This document shows positions 33,179 through 43,131 of a DNA stretch of 64,000 nt, in pieces. The stretch's first letter is position 1, and every line of letters starts with the position of its first letter. The notes under the pieces were generated by a model. It was not told the origin of the DNA. It made no database searches and worked only from the letters and a program-made list of their open reading frames with translations. This DNA comes from JAUWCL01 sp964599375 (GTDB lineage Bacteria; Krumholzibacteriota; Krumholzibacteriia; Krumholzibacteriales; Krumholzibacteriaceae): the NCBI GenBank assembly GCA_964599375.1, contig CAZREW010000018.1:1-64000 (forward strand). The letters run 5' to 3'. Both the position numbers and the translations under genes were made by a program.

Positions 33179-35663
33179 GTTCCTCCACACCGGCGCCGGA
33201 TATGAAATCGAAAAGGATGCCTGACAGCTTCCCGGTCTCGCCCTGGTCGATGGCCCTGGTGATCTCCATCAGCACGCCGGTCACCCCCTCTGGAACGGGC
33301 CCCACGTCGACGGGGCTCGCGGGCGAGCCGTCGCCGCCGGCTCCCGGGCCGACCTCCCAGACGGTCCCTTCCACTCCCATGAGATTACCCGCCGCGTCCG
33401 CCAGCCTTTCGGTGCCGGCGGCGTCGTCGGCGCGTATGATCACGAGCTTCTCCTCCGAGCCGTCGAACAGGCCCCTTATGACCGCCTCGCCGAGAAGGAA
33501 CGCGCGCCTCACATCGTCGCTGCGGTGCGCCCCTGCGCGGCTGATCACTACGAGCCCTGAGCCGGCCGAAACAGCGGCCGCCGCCAGCCTTTCGAGCGGA
33601 AGTATCACCTTGCGCATGCAGGCCTCGAGTGGATTGGACAGATCGCATGCGGTCAGATCGAAATCGGCGATGATCACGTCGGGCCGCAGATCGCATATAA
33701 GTCTCGTGGTCGCCGGACGGTCCTCCAGCACGCCCAGGTATGTACCGGTAACAGGCTCCAGGCATGCGGAATTCTCCCTGACGACGAAAAGGTCGTCTGT
33801 TATCAATGTAAGGCTCGCCGACCTGCCGAGTCTCGCGGGTGCGGCCCTTACCACGGGCCCGTTACCTGCAGCGGCCACTTTCATGCCGGCAAAAGGACCG
33901 TTCTTCGACGATCCGCCCGCGGCCGCTTCGGACGGATCACCGAGGATCCTCACCGGGACCCCGTAGCGATCGAGCTGATCGAATCTCTCGGGAGGGATCC
34001 TGCCTGCGTAGGTCGCCGAGATCACGACCTCGTCGATGCCATTGTGCGCGGCTATGCTCTCTATATCCCCCATGCTTCCGAGGACAGGGATGCCGTGTAT
34101 CATCCTTCCGTGCATCGAGCGCCTGTCATCCAGCCACCCGACCGGGTGCAGCCCTCTGGTCTGATTGACCCTGTGAAGCACCGCCTCGGCGACATGACCG
34201 GTCTCGCCGATCACGACTCTCCTTCCCTCGACCTCCTCGTGCGCCGGGAGCTCGTTGAACCAGCGGGTCAGCACCCTCGCCCCGGCCATGAACACGGTCA
34301 GGATGAAGAGGTCTATCAGGAAAACCGAGCGGGGGAATGACTGGAACCTGAACAACAGGGTGAAGAGCACCACCATGATCGTCGAACCGACCGCGACCGC
34401 CCTGAATATCCTCACGATGTCGTCGAACGTCGTATAGCGCCATACGGCCTTGTAAAGGCCGTAGTAATAGAACACGGCCGTCCTGATCACCACGGCGATG
34501 GGGAGGCTCACGATCATGGTCCGTGTCTCTGCCTCGGGAAAGCTGAAGTTGAGGCGGATCATGTAGCTCAGGACATAGCTCGCTCCGATGAGCGCGAGGT
34601 CGATAAGCGCGGCGGCGAATATCCTGCGCGCGCTCCCCGCCTCCCCTCCTCTCTCGAGTTTCCTGATCTTGAATACGGCCCAGAGAAAAAACCCGGTCCA
34701 GATGACGGCGAGGCCCGGGATGAAGGCGTCCTCGCCGCTGACCAGGAGAAAGGCGCTCCCGCCTAGTAGAGCCGCGATGAAATACTCGAGAAGCGTGACC
34801 TGCTTGTGAGAGAGGCCGAGATCGGTCAGCCTCTGGTAGTAATGCGTCCTGTGCGCGGTAAAGATCTTCTTTCTCTGTATCATCCTTCTCGCCAGCGTCA
34901 GGGCCGCGTCTACCAGAACCCCTCCCATAAGGAGGATCGTCACGAAGGGGGGCACACCGTGACGCGCTCCCGCGATCGATAGCACGGCGAACGTGAAACC
35001 GATGAACGTCGATCCGCAGTCGCCCATAAAGATCTTCGCGGGAGGGAAGTTGTACCTGAGAAATCCGAACAGGGCCCCGGCGACAGCGGCGTAGGCGATG
35101 CCCAGCGCGGGGTCTCCGACAGCGAACCCGAGGAGTACGAGGAAGACGGCGGCGATCATGCCTACTCCCGCCGCGAGCCCGTCGAGCCCGTCGATAAAAT
35201 TGTAGAAATTGATGATGGCTGTTATCCAGATGACGGTCACCGGGATCGCTGCGGGACCGAGCGATACTGTCCCGATCAGCGGTACCATGACCTCGTCCAT
35301 GACCACGCCCGAGGCTATGACGATGGCGGTGGCGGCGAGCTGCGCGGCGAGTTTAAGTTTCGCGTCCAGCCCGCGGAGATCGTCGATGAGCCCGACCACC
35401 GCTATTATCGCCGCGGCCCCGAGGATGCCCGCCTTAGATCCGAAGCCTGGCAGCGGATCAAAGCCGGCGACTCTTGCCGTGAGGATCGCGAGAGAGAACG
35501 AGAGGACAATGGCTACCCCTCCGAGGCGCGGTTTGGGAACCTCGTGGGAGCCGCGGTCGGTAGGCATGTCGAGCAGCGACCTGTGAAGCGAATATCGGAG
35601 GATCGCTCCGGTCATCAGGAACGAGAGGAGTAACGCCTCCAGAAAGAATAGGAGTTCACGCAT
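33165..35663 (-). CDS. WecA-like sugar-1-phosphate transferase fused to a PglF/CapD-like protein with a degenerate SDR domain
   Basis: An 832-residue fusion. Residues 1 to about 340 are a MraY/WecA-type transferase: RLGGVAIVLSFSLAI, VVGLIDDLRGLDAKLK (Asp-rich loop), NFYNFIDGLDGLAAG, FMGDCGSTFIGF and FTAHRTHYYQRL. It would load a sugar 1-phosphate on undecaprenyl phosphate. Residues about 345-470 carry four helices, and 480-585 a Rossmann domain (RRVVIGETGHVAEAVL, GWLDDRRSMHGRMIHGIPVLG) as in PglF/WbpM dehydratases. Residues about 600-800 align in outline with the SDR catalytic domain (RPDVIIADFDLTACDLSNPLEACMRKVI), yet the TGxxGSIG loop and the Ser-Tyr-Lys triad are gone. Thus the last domain should be enzymatically dead. 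Confidence 0.8.
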   Translation of the reverse strand: MRELLFFLEALLLSFLMTGAILRYSLHRSLLDMPTDRGSHEVPKPRLGGVAIVLSFSLAILTARVAGFDPLPGFGSKAGILGAAAIIAVVGLIDDLRGLDAKLKLAAQLAATAIVIASGVVMDEVMVPLIGTVSLGPAAIPVTVIWITAIINFYNFIDGLDGLAAGVGMIAAVFLVLLGFAVGDPALGIAYAAVAGALFGFLRYNFPPAKIFMGDCGSTFIGFTFAVLSIAGARHGVPPFVTILLMGGVLVDAALTLARRMIQRKKIFTAHRTHYYQRLTDLGLSHKQVTLLEYFIAALLGGSAFLLVSGEDAFIPGLAVIWTGFFLWAVFKIRKLERGGEAGSARRIFAAALIDLALIGASYVLSYMIRLNFSFPEAETRTMIVSLPIAVVIRTAVFYYYGLYKAVWRYTTFDDIVRIFRAVAVGSTIMVVLFTLLFRFQSFPRSVFLIDLFILTVFMAGARVLTRWFNELPAHEEVEGRRVVIGETGHVAEAVLHRVNQTRGLHPVGWLDDRRSMHGRMIHGIPVLGSMGDIESIAAHNGIDEVVISATYAGRIPPERFDQLDRYGVPVRILGDPSEAAAGGSSKNGPFAGMKVAAAGNGPVVRAAPARLGRSASLTLITDDLFVVRENSACLEPVTGTYLGVLEDRPATTRLICDLRPDVIIADFDLTACDLSNPLEACMRKVILPLERLAAAAVSAGSGLVVISRAGAHRSDDVRRAFLLGEAVIRGLFDGSEEKLVIIRADDAAGTERLADAAGNLMGVEGTVWEVGPGAGGDGSPASPVDVGPVPEGVTGVLMEITRAIDQGETGKLSGILFDFISGAGVEEHEKG

Positions 35664-35778
35664 GCTGATCTTCCCGGTCGAAACGCCGCTTTCCGCAAAG
35701 CCTGATAATACTTTATGGGAACGCGGCGGACAAGCGATTTCGGCCCCCTGGCCCTCCGTTCCTGTTTCCGGAAAATGC

Positions 35779-35807
35779 TTGCCCGTCGCACGGCCCGCTC
35801 ATAGAAT
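35779..35807 (+). promoter_or_regulatory. Candidate promoter of the plus-strand glycosyltransferase
   Basis: TTGCCC (35779-35784), 17-base spacer, TAGAAT (35802-35807), about 115 bases before the GT4 start. Moderate match only. Confidence 0.4.
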
Positions 35808-35923
35808 GCGCTGGATCATGGCGATCCGCCACGCTGAGAGGGAAAGAGCCCCTGCGTAGCGGTTGATGTGATTCCCGGCCCAGGTCAGGAATCCGGCCTC
35901 GGCGGCTGAGGAGGCCGCGAGTG

Positions 35924-37105
35924 ATGGAGGCTTCCCGAAAGATATCGGTCTCTCACCTGATCACTGGCACCTCTACCGGAGGCGCCGAGACGATGCTCTA
36001 CAAGCTCGTCTCGAAGATCGACAGGGAGAGGTTCGATGTGAGAGTGATCTCCCTGACGACCGCCGGAGAGATCGGAAGGCGGATGATCGACGAGGAGATC
36101 CCCTTTGATCCGGTCGGGGCGTCGAGAGGAGGCCTTGATCCCGCGGCGCTCATCAGGCTGGGTCGGCTCCTGCGCAGGACCCGGCCCGATATACTGCAGA
36201 CGTGGATGTACCACGCCGACCTCGCCGGGGGGCTCGCCGCCCGGCTGGCGGGCTCTATCCCCGTCGCATGGAACATACGCCACAGCAACCTCGATCCTGA
36301 TCATATGAAAAAACGGACGATCCGCGTCGCGAAGATGTGCGCCCGCCTCTCCAGGCTCCTTCCCGCTCGGATCGTCTGCTGTTCGCGGGCCTCGATGGAG
36401 ACGCACACCGCGATCGGATACGACAGGGAAAGGATGGTCGTGATCCCTAACGGCTTCGACACCTCCATGTTCGCACCCGACAGAGACGCCAGGAGTTCTC
36501 TTCGTAAGGAGCTCGGCTTCGGCGGCGACGTGCCCATCATCGGGCTCGTCGCCAGATACCATCCTCAGAAGGACCACGCCACTTTCATGCGGGCAGCCGG
36601 TATCCTGCGCGCCGAGATGCCCCATGTGCGTTTCGTGCTCTGCGGCGATGGTGTGACCGGCGGAAACGGGGATCTTGCCCTGATGGCCGGCGAGAACGGT
36701 CTCGGCGAATCGGCTTTCCTACTCGGCCGACGCCGCGACATGCCGCGGATACAAGCGGCCCTCGACGTGGCCTCGTCCTCGGCCTCGAGCGGCGAGGGAT
36801 TCCCCAACATCATAGGAGAGGCGATGTCCTGCGGAGTGCCCTGCGTCGTGACGGACGTGGGTGATTCCGCTGAGATCGTGGGAGACTGCGGAATCGTGGT
36901 AGAGCCGGGGGACCACGAAGCGCTCGCCGCCGGCTGGAAGAGTATACTCGGGATGAGTCGCGAAGAACGAGCCGGGCTCGCCTCGAGGTGCCGCGAGAGG
37001 ATAGTGACGAAGTACGAGATAAGCGCCGTCACGGCCAGATACGAGGTGATGTATCTCGGCATGCTCGGAAAGCACGGGGCGCGCGGGGAAGGTGGATCTG
37101 GATGA
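35924..37105 (+). CDS. Glycosyltransferase family 4 protein
   Basis: A 393-residue GT-B enzyme. N-terminal half: SHLITGTSTGGAETMLYKLV (GGAE motif) and LQTWMYHADLAGGLAARLAG. C-terminal half: GLVARYHPQKDHATFMRAAGIL (donor domain) and SSASSGEGFPNIIGEAMSCG (E-x7-E). It likely adds a sugar in exopolysaccharide or O-antigen synthesis in the cytoplasm. The ATG at 35924 follows an in-frame GTG at 35921; GAGGAGG lies a few bases upstream of both. It is the only plus-strand gene of the polysaccharide region and converges with the next GT4 gene. Confidence 0.88.
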   Translation: MEASRKISVSHLITGTSTGGAETMLYKLVSKIDRERFDVRVISLTTAGEIGRRMIDEEIPFDPVGASRGGLDPAALIRLGRLLRRTRPDILQTWMYHADLAGGLAARLAGSIPVAWNIRHSNLDPDHMKKRTIRVAKMCARLSRLLPARIVCCSRASMETHTAIGYDRERMVVIPNGFDTSMFAPDRDARSSLRKELGFGGDVPIIGLVARYHPQKDHATFMRAAGILRAEMPHVRFVLCGDGVTGGNGDLALMAGENGLGESAFLLGRRRDMPRIQAALDVASSSASSGEGFPNIIGEAMSCGVPCVVTDVGDSAEIVGDCGIVVEPGDHEALAAGWKSILGMSREERAGLASRCRERIVTKYEISAVTARYEVMYLGMLGKHGARGEGGSG

Positions 37106-37120
37106 CGGCTTGAGACCGCG

Positions 37121-38269
37121 TCAGCCCCGCCCGGTCAGCGCGTCGAGCCATTCGACCTGAAGCCGTGTGATTTCGCGTTCGTCGAATCGATCGAGGACCC
37201 TCTGCCTTCCCGCTCTTCCCATCCGGGCTGACAGGCCGCGATCCGACAAGATCTTCAGGATCGCCCCAGCGAGGGCGTAGTGGTCGCGAGGCGGGACGAG
37301 AATGCCGGTCTCTCCGTCGACGACCTCCTCCCTGCATCCCCTTATATCGGTCGCCACGACAGGCAGGCCCGTCGCCATCGCCTCGATGATCGAGCGGGGC
37401 ATCCCCTCGCGATAGCTCGGCATGACGAACAGGTCGAGCAGGGCGAGGATTGCGGGGACGTCCCGCCTGTATCCGGTCATCACGAGCCGGCCCGACAACC
37501 CCTCGTCCCGCACGAGCGACTCTATCTCGGCCAGGCAGCCGTCGCGGTCGCTCTCCAGGGGCGCCCCGATCATCAGGAAAACGGCGTCAGGGATCTCGCG
37601 CGCGACCGCACCCGCCGCTTTTACGAACTCGACCGCCCCCTTCTCCCTCACTATCCTCCCGGTGAACCCTACGACCGGGCCCGCTGCGATCCCAAGCTCC
37701 TCTCGCACCGCGGCCGAAGCCGCCCCGTTGACCTGAGTCCCGAACATGGATGGATCGACGCCGTTGCCTATATGGACAAGTCTTTCAGCCGGAGCGATAC
37801 GCGATTCGACCGCTTCCTCTAGATCCTCACCGCTCTGAACGAACACCAGGTCCGATATCGACGCGCCGAACCGCTCGATCGACCGCATGACGCGGCGCAC
37901 CGACGGTCGCATATCCTCGTGAAAATAGAACCCGTGAGCGGTGTAGACGATCAGTGGCACTCCGGCGGCCCTCGCCGCCATGCGCCCGATCAGTCCCGCG
38001 ACGGGCGTATGGGTATGCACGATGTCGAACTTCTCTCTGCGCATCGTGCTGTAAAGACGGGCAAGCGAGACGGCGTGCGAGAACAGGTTATACGACCTCG
38101 ATACGGGGATCCTGAAGACGCCGAATCCCTCTTTTTCTAGGCGGTCGAGCCCTTCGCCCGGCGAGCAGCAGAACGAGACCTCGTAGCCCGAGTCGCGAAG
38201 CGCCAACCCGAGCGGCCTTAGTAGATGGTACGCGGTGAAATCGACGGCGCAGAGCTGCAGGATCTTCAA
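37121..38269 (-). CDS. Glycosyltransferase family 4 protein
   Basis: A 382-residue GT4 enzyme. It starts MKILQLCAVDFTAYHLLRPL; HTHTPVAGLIGRMAARAAGVPLIVYT is the acceptor-side part, and VGFTGRIVREKGAVEFVKAA with MPSYREGMPRSIIEAMATGLPVV the donor side with E-x7-E. The N-terminal pattern resembles enzymes that extend undecaprenyl-linked disaccharides such as the PglA/WbnH type. It follows gmhA on the same strand (31-base gap). Confidence 0.88.
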   Translation of the reverse strand: MKILQLCAVDFTAYHLLRPLGLALRDSGYEVSFCCSPGEGLDRLEKEGFGVFRIPVSRSYNLFSHAVSLARLYSTMRREKFDIVHTHTPVAGLIGRMAARAAGVPLIVYTAHGFYFHEDMRPSVRRVMRSIERFGASISDLVFVQSGEDLEEAVESRIAPAERLVHIGNGVDPSMFGTQVNGAASAAVREELGIAAGPVVGFTGRIVREKGAVEFVKAAGAVAREIPDAVFLMIGAPLESDRDGCLAEIESLVRDEGLSGRLVMTGYRRDVPAILALLDLFVMPSYREGMPRSIIEAMATGLPVVATDIRGCREEVVDGETGILVPPRDHYALAGAILKILSDRGLSARMGRAGRQRVLDRFDEREITRLQVEWLDALTGRG

Positions 38270-38300
38270 ACCACCCCTCCGCGATCGTACCGGCCGGCAC

Positions 38301-38903
38301 TCAAGCCTTGCCGGGCGAAGTGAGTATCTCTTCGACCAGACCGCACAGGATGTGCCCGAGGGCCATATGGATCTCCTGGATGCGGGCGAAGTCTTCGTCG
38401 GCGACAGCGATCGCGAGATCGGCCTTTCCCGTCATGGCGCCGCCGCCTGCGCCTGTGAAGATGAGTGTCTTCATGCCGAGACCGGCCGCCGTCGAGACAG
38501 CCTTCACGGCATTCGCCGAATTCCCGCTCGTCGACAGGGCCAGGAGCACGTCGCCCTCGCTGCCGATCGCTTCAACCTGCCTGGAGAAGACATCGTCGTA
38601 ACCGAAATCGTTAGCTATGGCGGTTACGACCGAGCTGTTCGTGGTCAGGGCGAAGGCCTTGTACCCGCCGACCTTCTTTCTGCGGAACCTGCCGACGAGT
38701 TCTCCGGCGATATGCTGCGCGTCGGCGGCGCTCCCGCCGTTGCCGCAAGTCAGCACGATTCCGCCCGATCTTATAGAGTCGGCGATCGTCTCCGCCATCT
38801 CGGCGAGAGTCGCGGCCTGTTCCCGGGTAAAGGACCCCAGCGCATCCCTGAGGGCGTCTATCTCTCTTAGGACCTGCTCGATATATACGTCGGTCTTTTC
38901 CAT
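38301..38903 (-). CDS. gmhA: Sedoheptulose 7-phosphate isomerase
   Basis: A 200-residue SIS-domain protein. VLTCGNGGSAADAQHIAGEL holds the GmhA phosphate loop and zinc His; LLALSTSGNSANAVKAVSTAAGL is the SIS signature; QEIHMALGHILC the C-terminal His. It makes D-glycero-D-manno-heptose 7-phosphate, the first step to ADP- or GDP-heptose for LPS or surface glycans. No other heptose gene lies in the window. It lies between the SLBB export gene and a GT4. Confidence 0.9.
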   Translation of the reverse strand: MEKTDVYIEQVLREIDALRDALGSFTREQAATLAEMAETIADSIRSGGIVLTCGNGGSAADAQHIAGELVGRFRRKKVGGYKAFALTTNSSVVTAIANDFGYDDVFSRQVEAIGSEGDVLLALSTSGNSANAVKAVSTAAGLGMKTLIFTGAGGGAMTGKADLAIAVADEDFARIQEIHMALGHILCGLVEEILTSPGKA

Positions 38904-38968
38904 TTCCTCACCGTGTTCCGTTTACAGGCCGGCTCCCGGTATTCCGGGCCTGGCGCTTTGCCCGGGGA

Positions 38969-40444
38969 TCACGTTCTGGACAGCGCTACTATCGAGATGA
39001 CAAGCGTCCCGACTCCGATAAGCCCAGAGAAGATGTCGGAGAATATCTTCGTCTTGCTCCGCTTTATTATGATCACGTCCCCGCTGTTGGGGCGGTAACT
39101 GCTGTCCGCCTTGATCGACGATCCGTTCTTCGATATGATCATGACTCTGTTTATGCTCCCCTCCTGCGTAGGGCCTCCGGCCGCGCCGACGTACTGAGCC
39201 ACCGTCCAGTTGCTTACGAACCGTACCCTGCCCGGTAGTTGCACTTGTCCGCCTATGGCTACCGTCTGGTCGATCGACGGGATATGAAGTATATCGCCGT
39301 CGATCAGCGGTATGTCCTCTGCCGTGCTGGGCGGCATGAATTCCTTGAGGTTCACCCTGATAAGCTCGCCTGTGGCCCTCTCGAGGCTCGCGGCCGTAAG
39401 ATCGGCGTCTACGTTGTAGATCGCCACCCGCCCGAGCAGGCTTTGCAGCCCCTCGCCGTCGGTGATAAAGTAATTGCCCGACTGGCTCGTCGCCCCGAAG
39501 ACGAAGACCCTGCTCGTGCCGGTCATGCCGTCGATGACGTTGATCTCGTCGCGGTCATCGAGGATCAGATCGAATCCGGAGGATTGGACCTGCAAAGTGT
39601 TGACCGTCCCGTCGTCCCGGACCCTCGTGAGAAGCACCCGGTCCCTGATCGCCTCCGCTCTGAACCCGCCGGCCAGATCGATCAGGTCGCTGACCGTCTC
39701 ACTGGGCAGTATTTCGTAGTTCATGGGCTTGTGGATCGCGCCTCTTATCGAGGCGTGTCGTTGCGCGACCGGCACATGAATCCTGTCACCGTTGGACAGA
39801 AAGTGATTGGTCGAAAAATCGCCCTTGAGGACATACCGTAGGATATCGACTTCGAGTGTGTCCGCCCCTCTGTACAGTAGAACCCTCCTGTTCGATCCAT
39901 CGGATATTATGCTGCCCGCAAGCTCCACCGCGTCCGAGACTCGCTGTACGGCCGAGACGTTCACCGCTCCAGGCGTGGCGACCTCGCCGGTAACGAACAC
40001 CCTGAACACCCTCGGTTCCTGGAGGTAGCAGAAGATCTTCACGTTCTTGAAGAACCTGTTGACCTCTTCGTTGAGCCTTTCCCTGAATTCGTTCAGCGTG
40101 AGGCCATAGGCCTTTATCGCGCCGACACTCGGCACGAAGACTTCTCCTTCAGGGAGCACGACCATAGCGAATGTCCTCGACTCGGTCCCGATGACGTTTA
40201 CAAGAAGCCGGTCGTAGGGTCCCAGTATATACCGGTCCGGGTCGATCGCCTTCTCCAGCTTGGGGATGTCGTAACTCGACCTCTGGTGCTCGACGACCTG
40301 GCCGTACCCAGATTCCTTCTTTTCCAGTTCGACCTGGCTTGTCTGATCCTGCAGATCGGTGTCGACCACCTGGGCCTGCAAGGCACCGGCCGTGAGCATC
40401 ACCGCTGCAGAGACGGCGGCCATAATGACGAATTTCCTTTTCAT
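38969..40444 (-). CDS. Polysaccharide export protein with SLBB domains (Wza-like)
   Basis: A 491-residue secreted protein. A signal peptide (1 to about 25, AGALQAQ) lacks a lipobox. Residues about 80-170 are a PES domain (YILGPYDRLLVNVIG, FRERLNEEVNRFFKNVKIFCYL), followed by three SLBB-like domains: VFVTGEVATPGAVNVSAVQRV, IRGAIHKPMNYEILPSETVS and VAIGGQVQLPGRVRFVSNWTV. The protein ends in a hydrophobic helix (IGVGTLVISIVALS), so a membrane anchor at the C-terminus. Wza-type proteins form the outer-membrane channel for capsule export. It starts 5 bases after alaS. Confidence 0.9.
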   Translation of the reverse strand: MKRKFVIMAAVSAAVMLTAGALQAQVVDTDLQDQTSQVELEKKESGYGQVVEHQRSSYDIPKLEKAIDPDRYILGPYDRLLVNVIGTESRTFAMVVLPEGEVFVPSVGAIKAYGLTLNEFRERLNEEVNRFFKNVKIFCYLQEPRVFRVFVTGEVATPGAVNVSAVQRVSDAVELAGSIISDGSNRRVLLYRGADTLEVDILRYVLKGDFSTNHFLSNGDRIHVPVAQRHASIRGAIHKPMNYEILPSETVSDLIDLAGGFRAEAIRDRVLLTRVRDDGTVNTLQVQSSGFDLILDDRDEINVIDGMTGTSRVFVFGATSQSGNYFITDGEGLQSLLGRVAIYNVDADLTAASLERATGELIRVNLKEFMPPSTAEDIPLIDGDILHIPSIDQTVAIGGQVQLPGRVRFVSNWTVAQYVGAAGGPTQEGSINRVMIISKNGSSIKADSSYRPNSGDVIIIKRSKTKIFSDIFSGLIGVGTLVISIVALSRT

Positions 40445-40449
40445 ATTCC

Positions 40450-43131
40450 TCACCGTCCGTTCATCAACCGCTCTACTATCCCGGCGAGGGCCTCGAAGAC
40501 CCTTCCTTCGCTGTCGAGTTCCCTGGTACCGAGTTGAGCGAGATGATTCTTCCCGCCTCCTCCTCCGCCGGCCAGAGGACCGAGCTCCTTTACTATATCG
40601 ACTGCTGTGACTCCCCTTTCGACTAGATCGTCGGTCACAGCGATCACGAATTGCATCTTTCCCTTTTCAGGCATGGAGAGTACGGCGACCCCCGAAGGGA
40701 CCTTCTCCCTGAACGAATCGGCCATGCTCCTGAGCGCCCCGACGTCTCTCGCGCCGGGCCTGCCGGCCGCGATCCTTATCCCGTCCATATCCTTCGCGTC
40801 CCTCACGATCGCGTCGAGCTGGCCGCCTCCCCCCTTTTCGAGGAGCCTTATCTCCTTCTTGAGCTCATCGACGGCCTCGAGCAGGGCGCCTATCCTCGCA
40901 GCGGTCTCGGCCGGGGTCGTCCTCAGGAGGAACGCTGCCTTCTCCTCCCGGTCTAATACAGCATGGATATGCCGCAGCGCCGCATCGCCCGTCACCGCCT
41001 CTATCCTTCGGACGCCTGCGGCCACGCTGCTCTCCGAGAGTATCAGGAACAGCCCAGCCTGACCCGTAGAAGATAGATGTGTCCCGCCGCAGAGCTCTGT
41101 CGATACGTCTCCCATCCTCACGACCCGCACCTTCGCTCCGTATTTCTCGTCGAACAGGGCTATGGCACCGGACTCGATCGCTTCCTGGTAGTCCATCAGC
41201 TCCGTCCTGACCTCCAGCGAATCGCGTATCCACCGGTTCACGAGCTCCTCGATCCTTCTCTTTTCCTCGCCTGTGACCGCCCTGAAATGGTTGAAGTCGA
41301 ATCTCAGCCTGTCTGGACCGACCAGCGAACCGGCCTGGGCGACATGGCTTCCTACGACCCCGCGCAGCGCGGCATGGAGAAGGTGGGTCACCGTGTGATT
41401 GGCCGCGGTCGCCAGCCTTGTCTCGTTATTGATATGAAGCCTTATATTCGGGTTCCGCTCCACGAAACGGCCGACATCGGGGATGTCATCCGCCGGCTCG
41501 GCCAGGTGGATTATCTCTCCGCCCCTCTTGAACACGTCGCGGATCTCCAACCTGCGACCATCCGCTTCTATCCACCCGCTGTCGGCGGTCTGCCCGCCGG
41601 AAGTAGCGTAGAAAGGCGTCCTGTCGAGCACGAGCTCGATCGCGGCGCCTTCCTTTCTGGACCAGGCGATATCCCCCCGCTCATCCTTGCCCGCGACCCT
41701 GTACCTGCGCACTGCCGCCTCGCCTCCTACGCTCTCGTACCCGGTGAATATCGAGCTCTCGCCATCTGACAGCTGCGTCATCCCGACAATAGCCTGCCCG
41801 TCGGCGCCGAAGGCGCTGCTCTCCTGGGCCCGCCTTCGCTGCTCCTCCATCGCGGCGGTGAATCCATCCTCATCGACCTCGAGCCCTTCGCTCCCGGCGA
41901 GCGCCACCGTGAGCTCGAGAGGGAATCCGAAGGTGTCGTAGAGCAGGAAAGCCTGGGAGCCCTCGATCCTCGAGCCGCCCTCTTTCCTGATATCGCCGAC
42001 TATCGCGGAGAACCTCGACTTGCCGTCCTCGAGGGTGCGCAGAAAGCTCTCCTCTTCCGACCTGATTATCATCGCCGTATCGGGAGCCCGCTCCACGAGC
42101 TCGGGATAGTCGTCTCCCATGACCCTTACAACCTCGTCGACAAGGCCGAACAGGACCGGCTCATCGATACCGAAGGTGTGAAGCCGCGTCAGAGCCCGCC
42201 GCAATATCCGCCTGAGAATGTACCCCCTGCCCTCGTTCGAAGGGTATATCCCCTCGGATATCGTGAATGTCAGGGCCCTGGCATGGTCGGCGATCATGTT
42301 GATCCCCAGCCTGGCTTCACCGGTGACGCCGGTGCCCTCGGGAAGGCGGGCGATCACCGCATCCACGATCGGCTGGAATATGTCGGTGTGGAAATTGTCG
42401 GCGGCTCCCTGCATTATCATCGCGATCCGCTCGAGGCCTGCGCCGGTGTCGATCCCGGGTTTCTCGAGCGGCCTGTACGTGCCGTCCTCCTCGAGGAAGA
42501 ACTGCGGGAAGACGAGGTTCCAGAACTCGAGGTACCGGTCGCAGTCGCATCCGGGCGCGCATTCCGCGCTTCCGCATCCCACAGCCTCGCCGGCGTCGTA
42601 GTAGATCTCGGAGCACGGCCCGCAGACGCCTGTACTGCCTACGGGGCCCCAGAAATTGTCCTTGCGCCCAAGCCTGACGATCTTCGCGGCGGGAACCCCG
42701 ATGCGTTCGTTCCATATCCTGTAAGCCTCGTCGTCGTCCTCGAAGACGCTCACGTACAGGTGGTCCTCAGGTATACGCAGCACGTCGATGACGAACTCCC
42801 ACGCCCACTCGATCGCCTCTGTCTTGAAGTAGTCACCGAAGCTGAAGTTGCCCAGCATCTCGAAGAAGGTATGGTGGCGAAGCGTCCTGCCCACGCTCTC
42901 CAGGTCTCCCGCCCTCAGGCATTTCTGTATGCTGACCGCCCTGGTGTATGGGAGGTTCTCAGGCGAGAGGTAGAAATCCTTGAACTGCACCATCCCCGCG
43001 GAAGTGAAAAGTAGCGTGGCGTCACCTTTCGGCACGAGCGGCGCGCTCGGCACCTCGGTGTGCTTCCTCTCGAGGAAGAAATCCAGGAAGGCTTTCCTTA
43101 TATCATGTGCTGTCCTGATATCACTGTTCAT
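40450..43131 (-). CDS. alaS: Alanyl-tRNA synthetase
   Basis: An 893-residue class II synthetase. Motif 1 and 2 lie in the first 100 residues (LLFTSAGMVQFKDFY, RTLRHHTFFEMLGNFSFGDY). The editing domain shows HTVTHLLHAALR (HxxxH) and STELCGGTHLSSTG (Cys and His zinc site). The C-Ala domain ends with GPLAGGGGGGKNHLAQLG. Length is typical. It follows recX with an 11-base overlap, and the SLBB gene follows 5 bases later. Confidence 0.98.
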   Translation of the reverse strand: MNSDIRTAHDIRKAFLDFFLERKHTEVPSAPLVPKGDATLLFTSAGMVQFKDFYLSPENLPYTRAVSIQKCLRAGDLESVGRTLRHHTFFEMLGNFSFGDYFKTEAIEWAWEFVIDVLRIPEDHLYVSVFEDDDEAYRIWNERIGVPAAKIVRLGRKDNFWGPVGSTGVCGPCSEIYYDAGEAVGCGSAECAPGCDCDRYLEFWNLVFPQFFLEEDGTYRPLEKPGIDTGAGLERIAMIMQGAADNFHTDIFQPIVDAVIARLPEGTGVTGEARLGINMIADHARALTFTISEGIYPSNEGRGYILRRILRRALTRLHTFGIDEPVLFGLVDEVVRVMGDDYPELVERAPDTAMIIRSEEESFLRTLEDGKSRFSAIVGDIRKEGGSRIEGSQAFLLYDTFGFPLELTVALAGSEGLEVDEDGFTAAMEEQRRRAQESSAFGADGQAIVGMTQLSDGESSIFTGYESVGGEAAVRRYRVAGKDERGDIAWSRKEGAAIELVLDRTPFYATSGGQTADSGWIEADGRRLEIRDVFKRGGEIIHLAEPADDIPDVGRFVERNPNIRLHINNETRLATAANHTVTHLLHAALRGVVGSHVAQAGSLVGPDRLRFDFNHFRAVTGEEKRRIEELVNRWIRDSLEVRTELMDYQEAIESGAIALFDEKYGAKVRVVRMGDVSTELCGGTHLSSTGQAGLFLILSESSVAAGVRRIEAVTGDAALRHIHAVLDREEKAAFLLRTTPAETAARIGALLEAVDELKKEIRLLEKGGGGQLDAIVRDAKDMDGIRIAAGRPGARDVGALRSMADSFREKVPSGVAVLSMPEKGKMQFVIAVTDDLVERGVTAVDIVKELGPLAGGGGGGKNHLAQLGTRELDSEGRVFEALAGIVERLMNGR

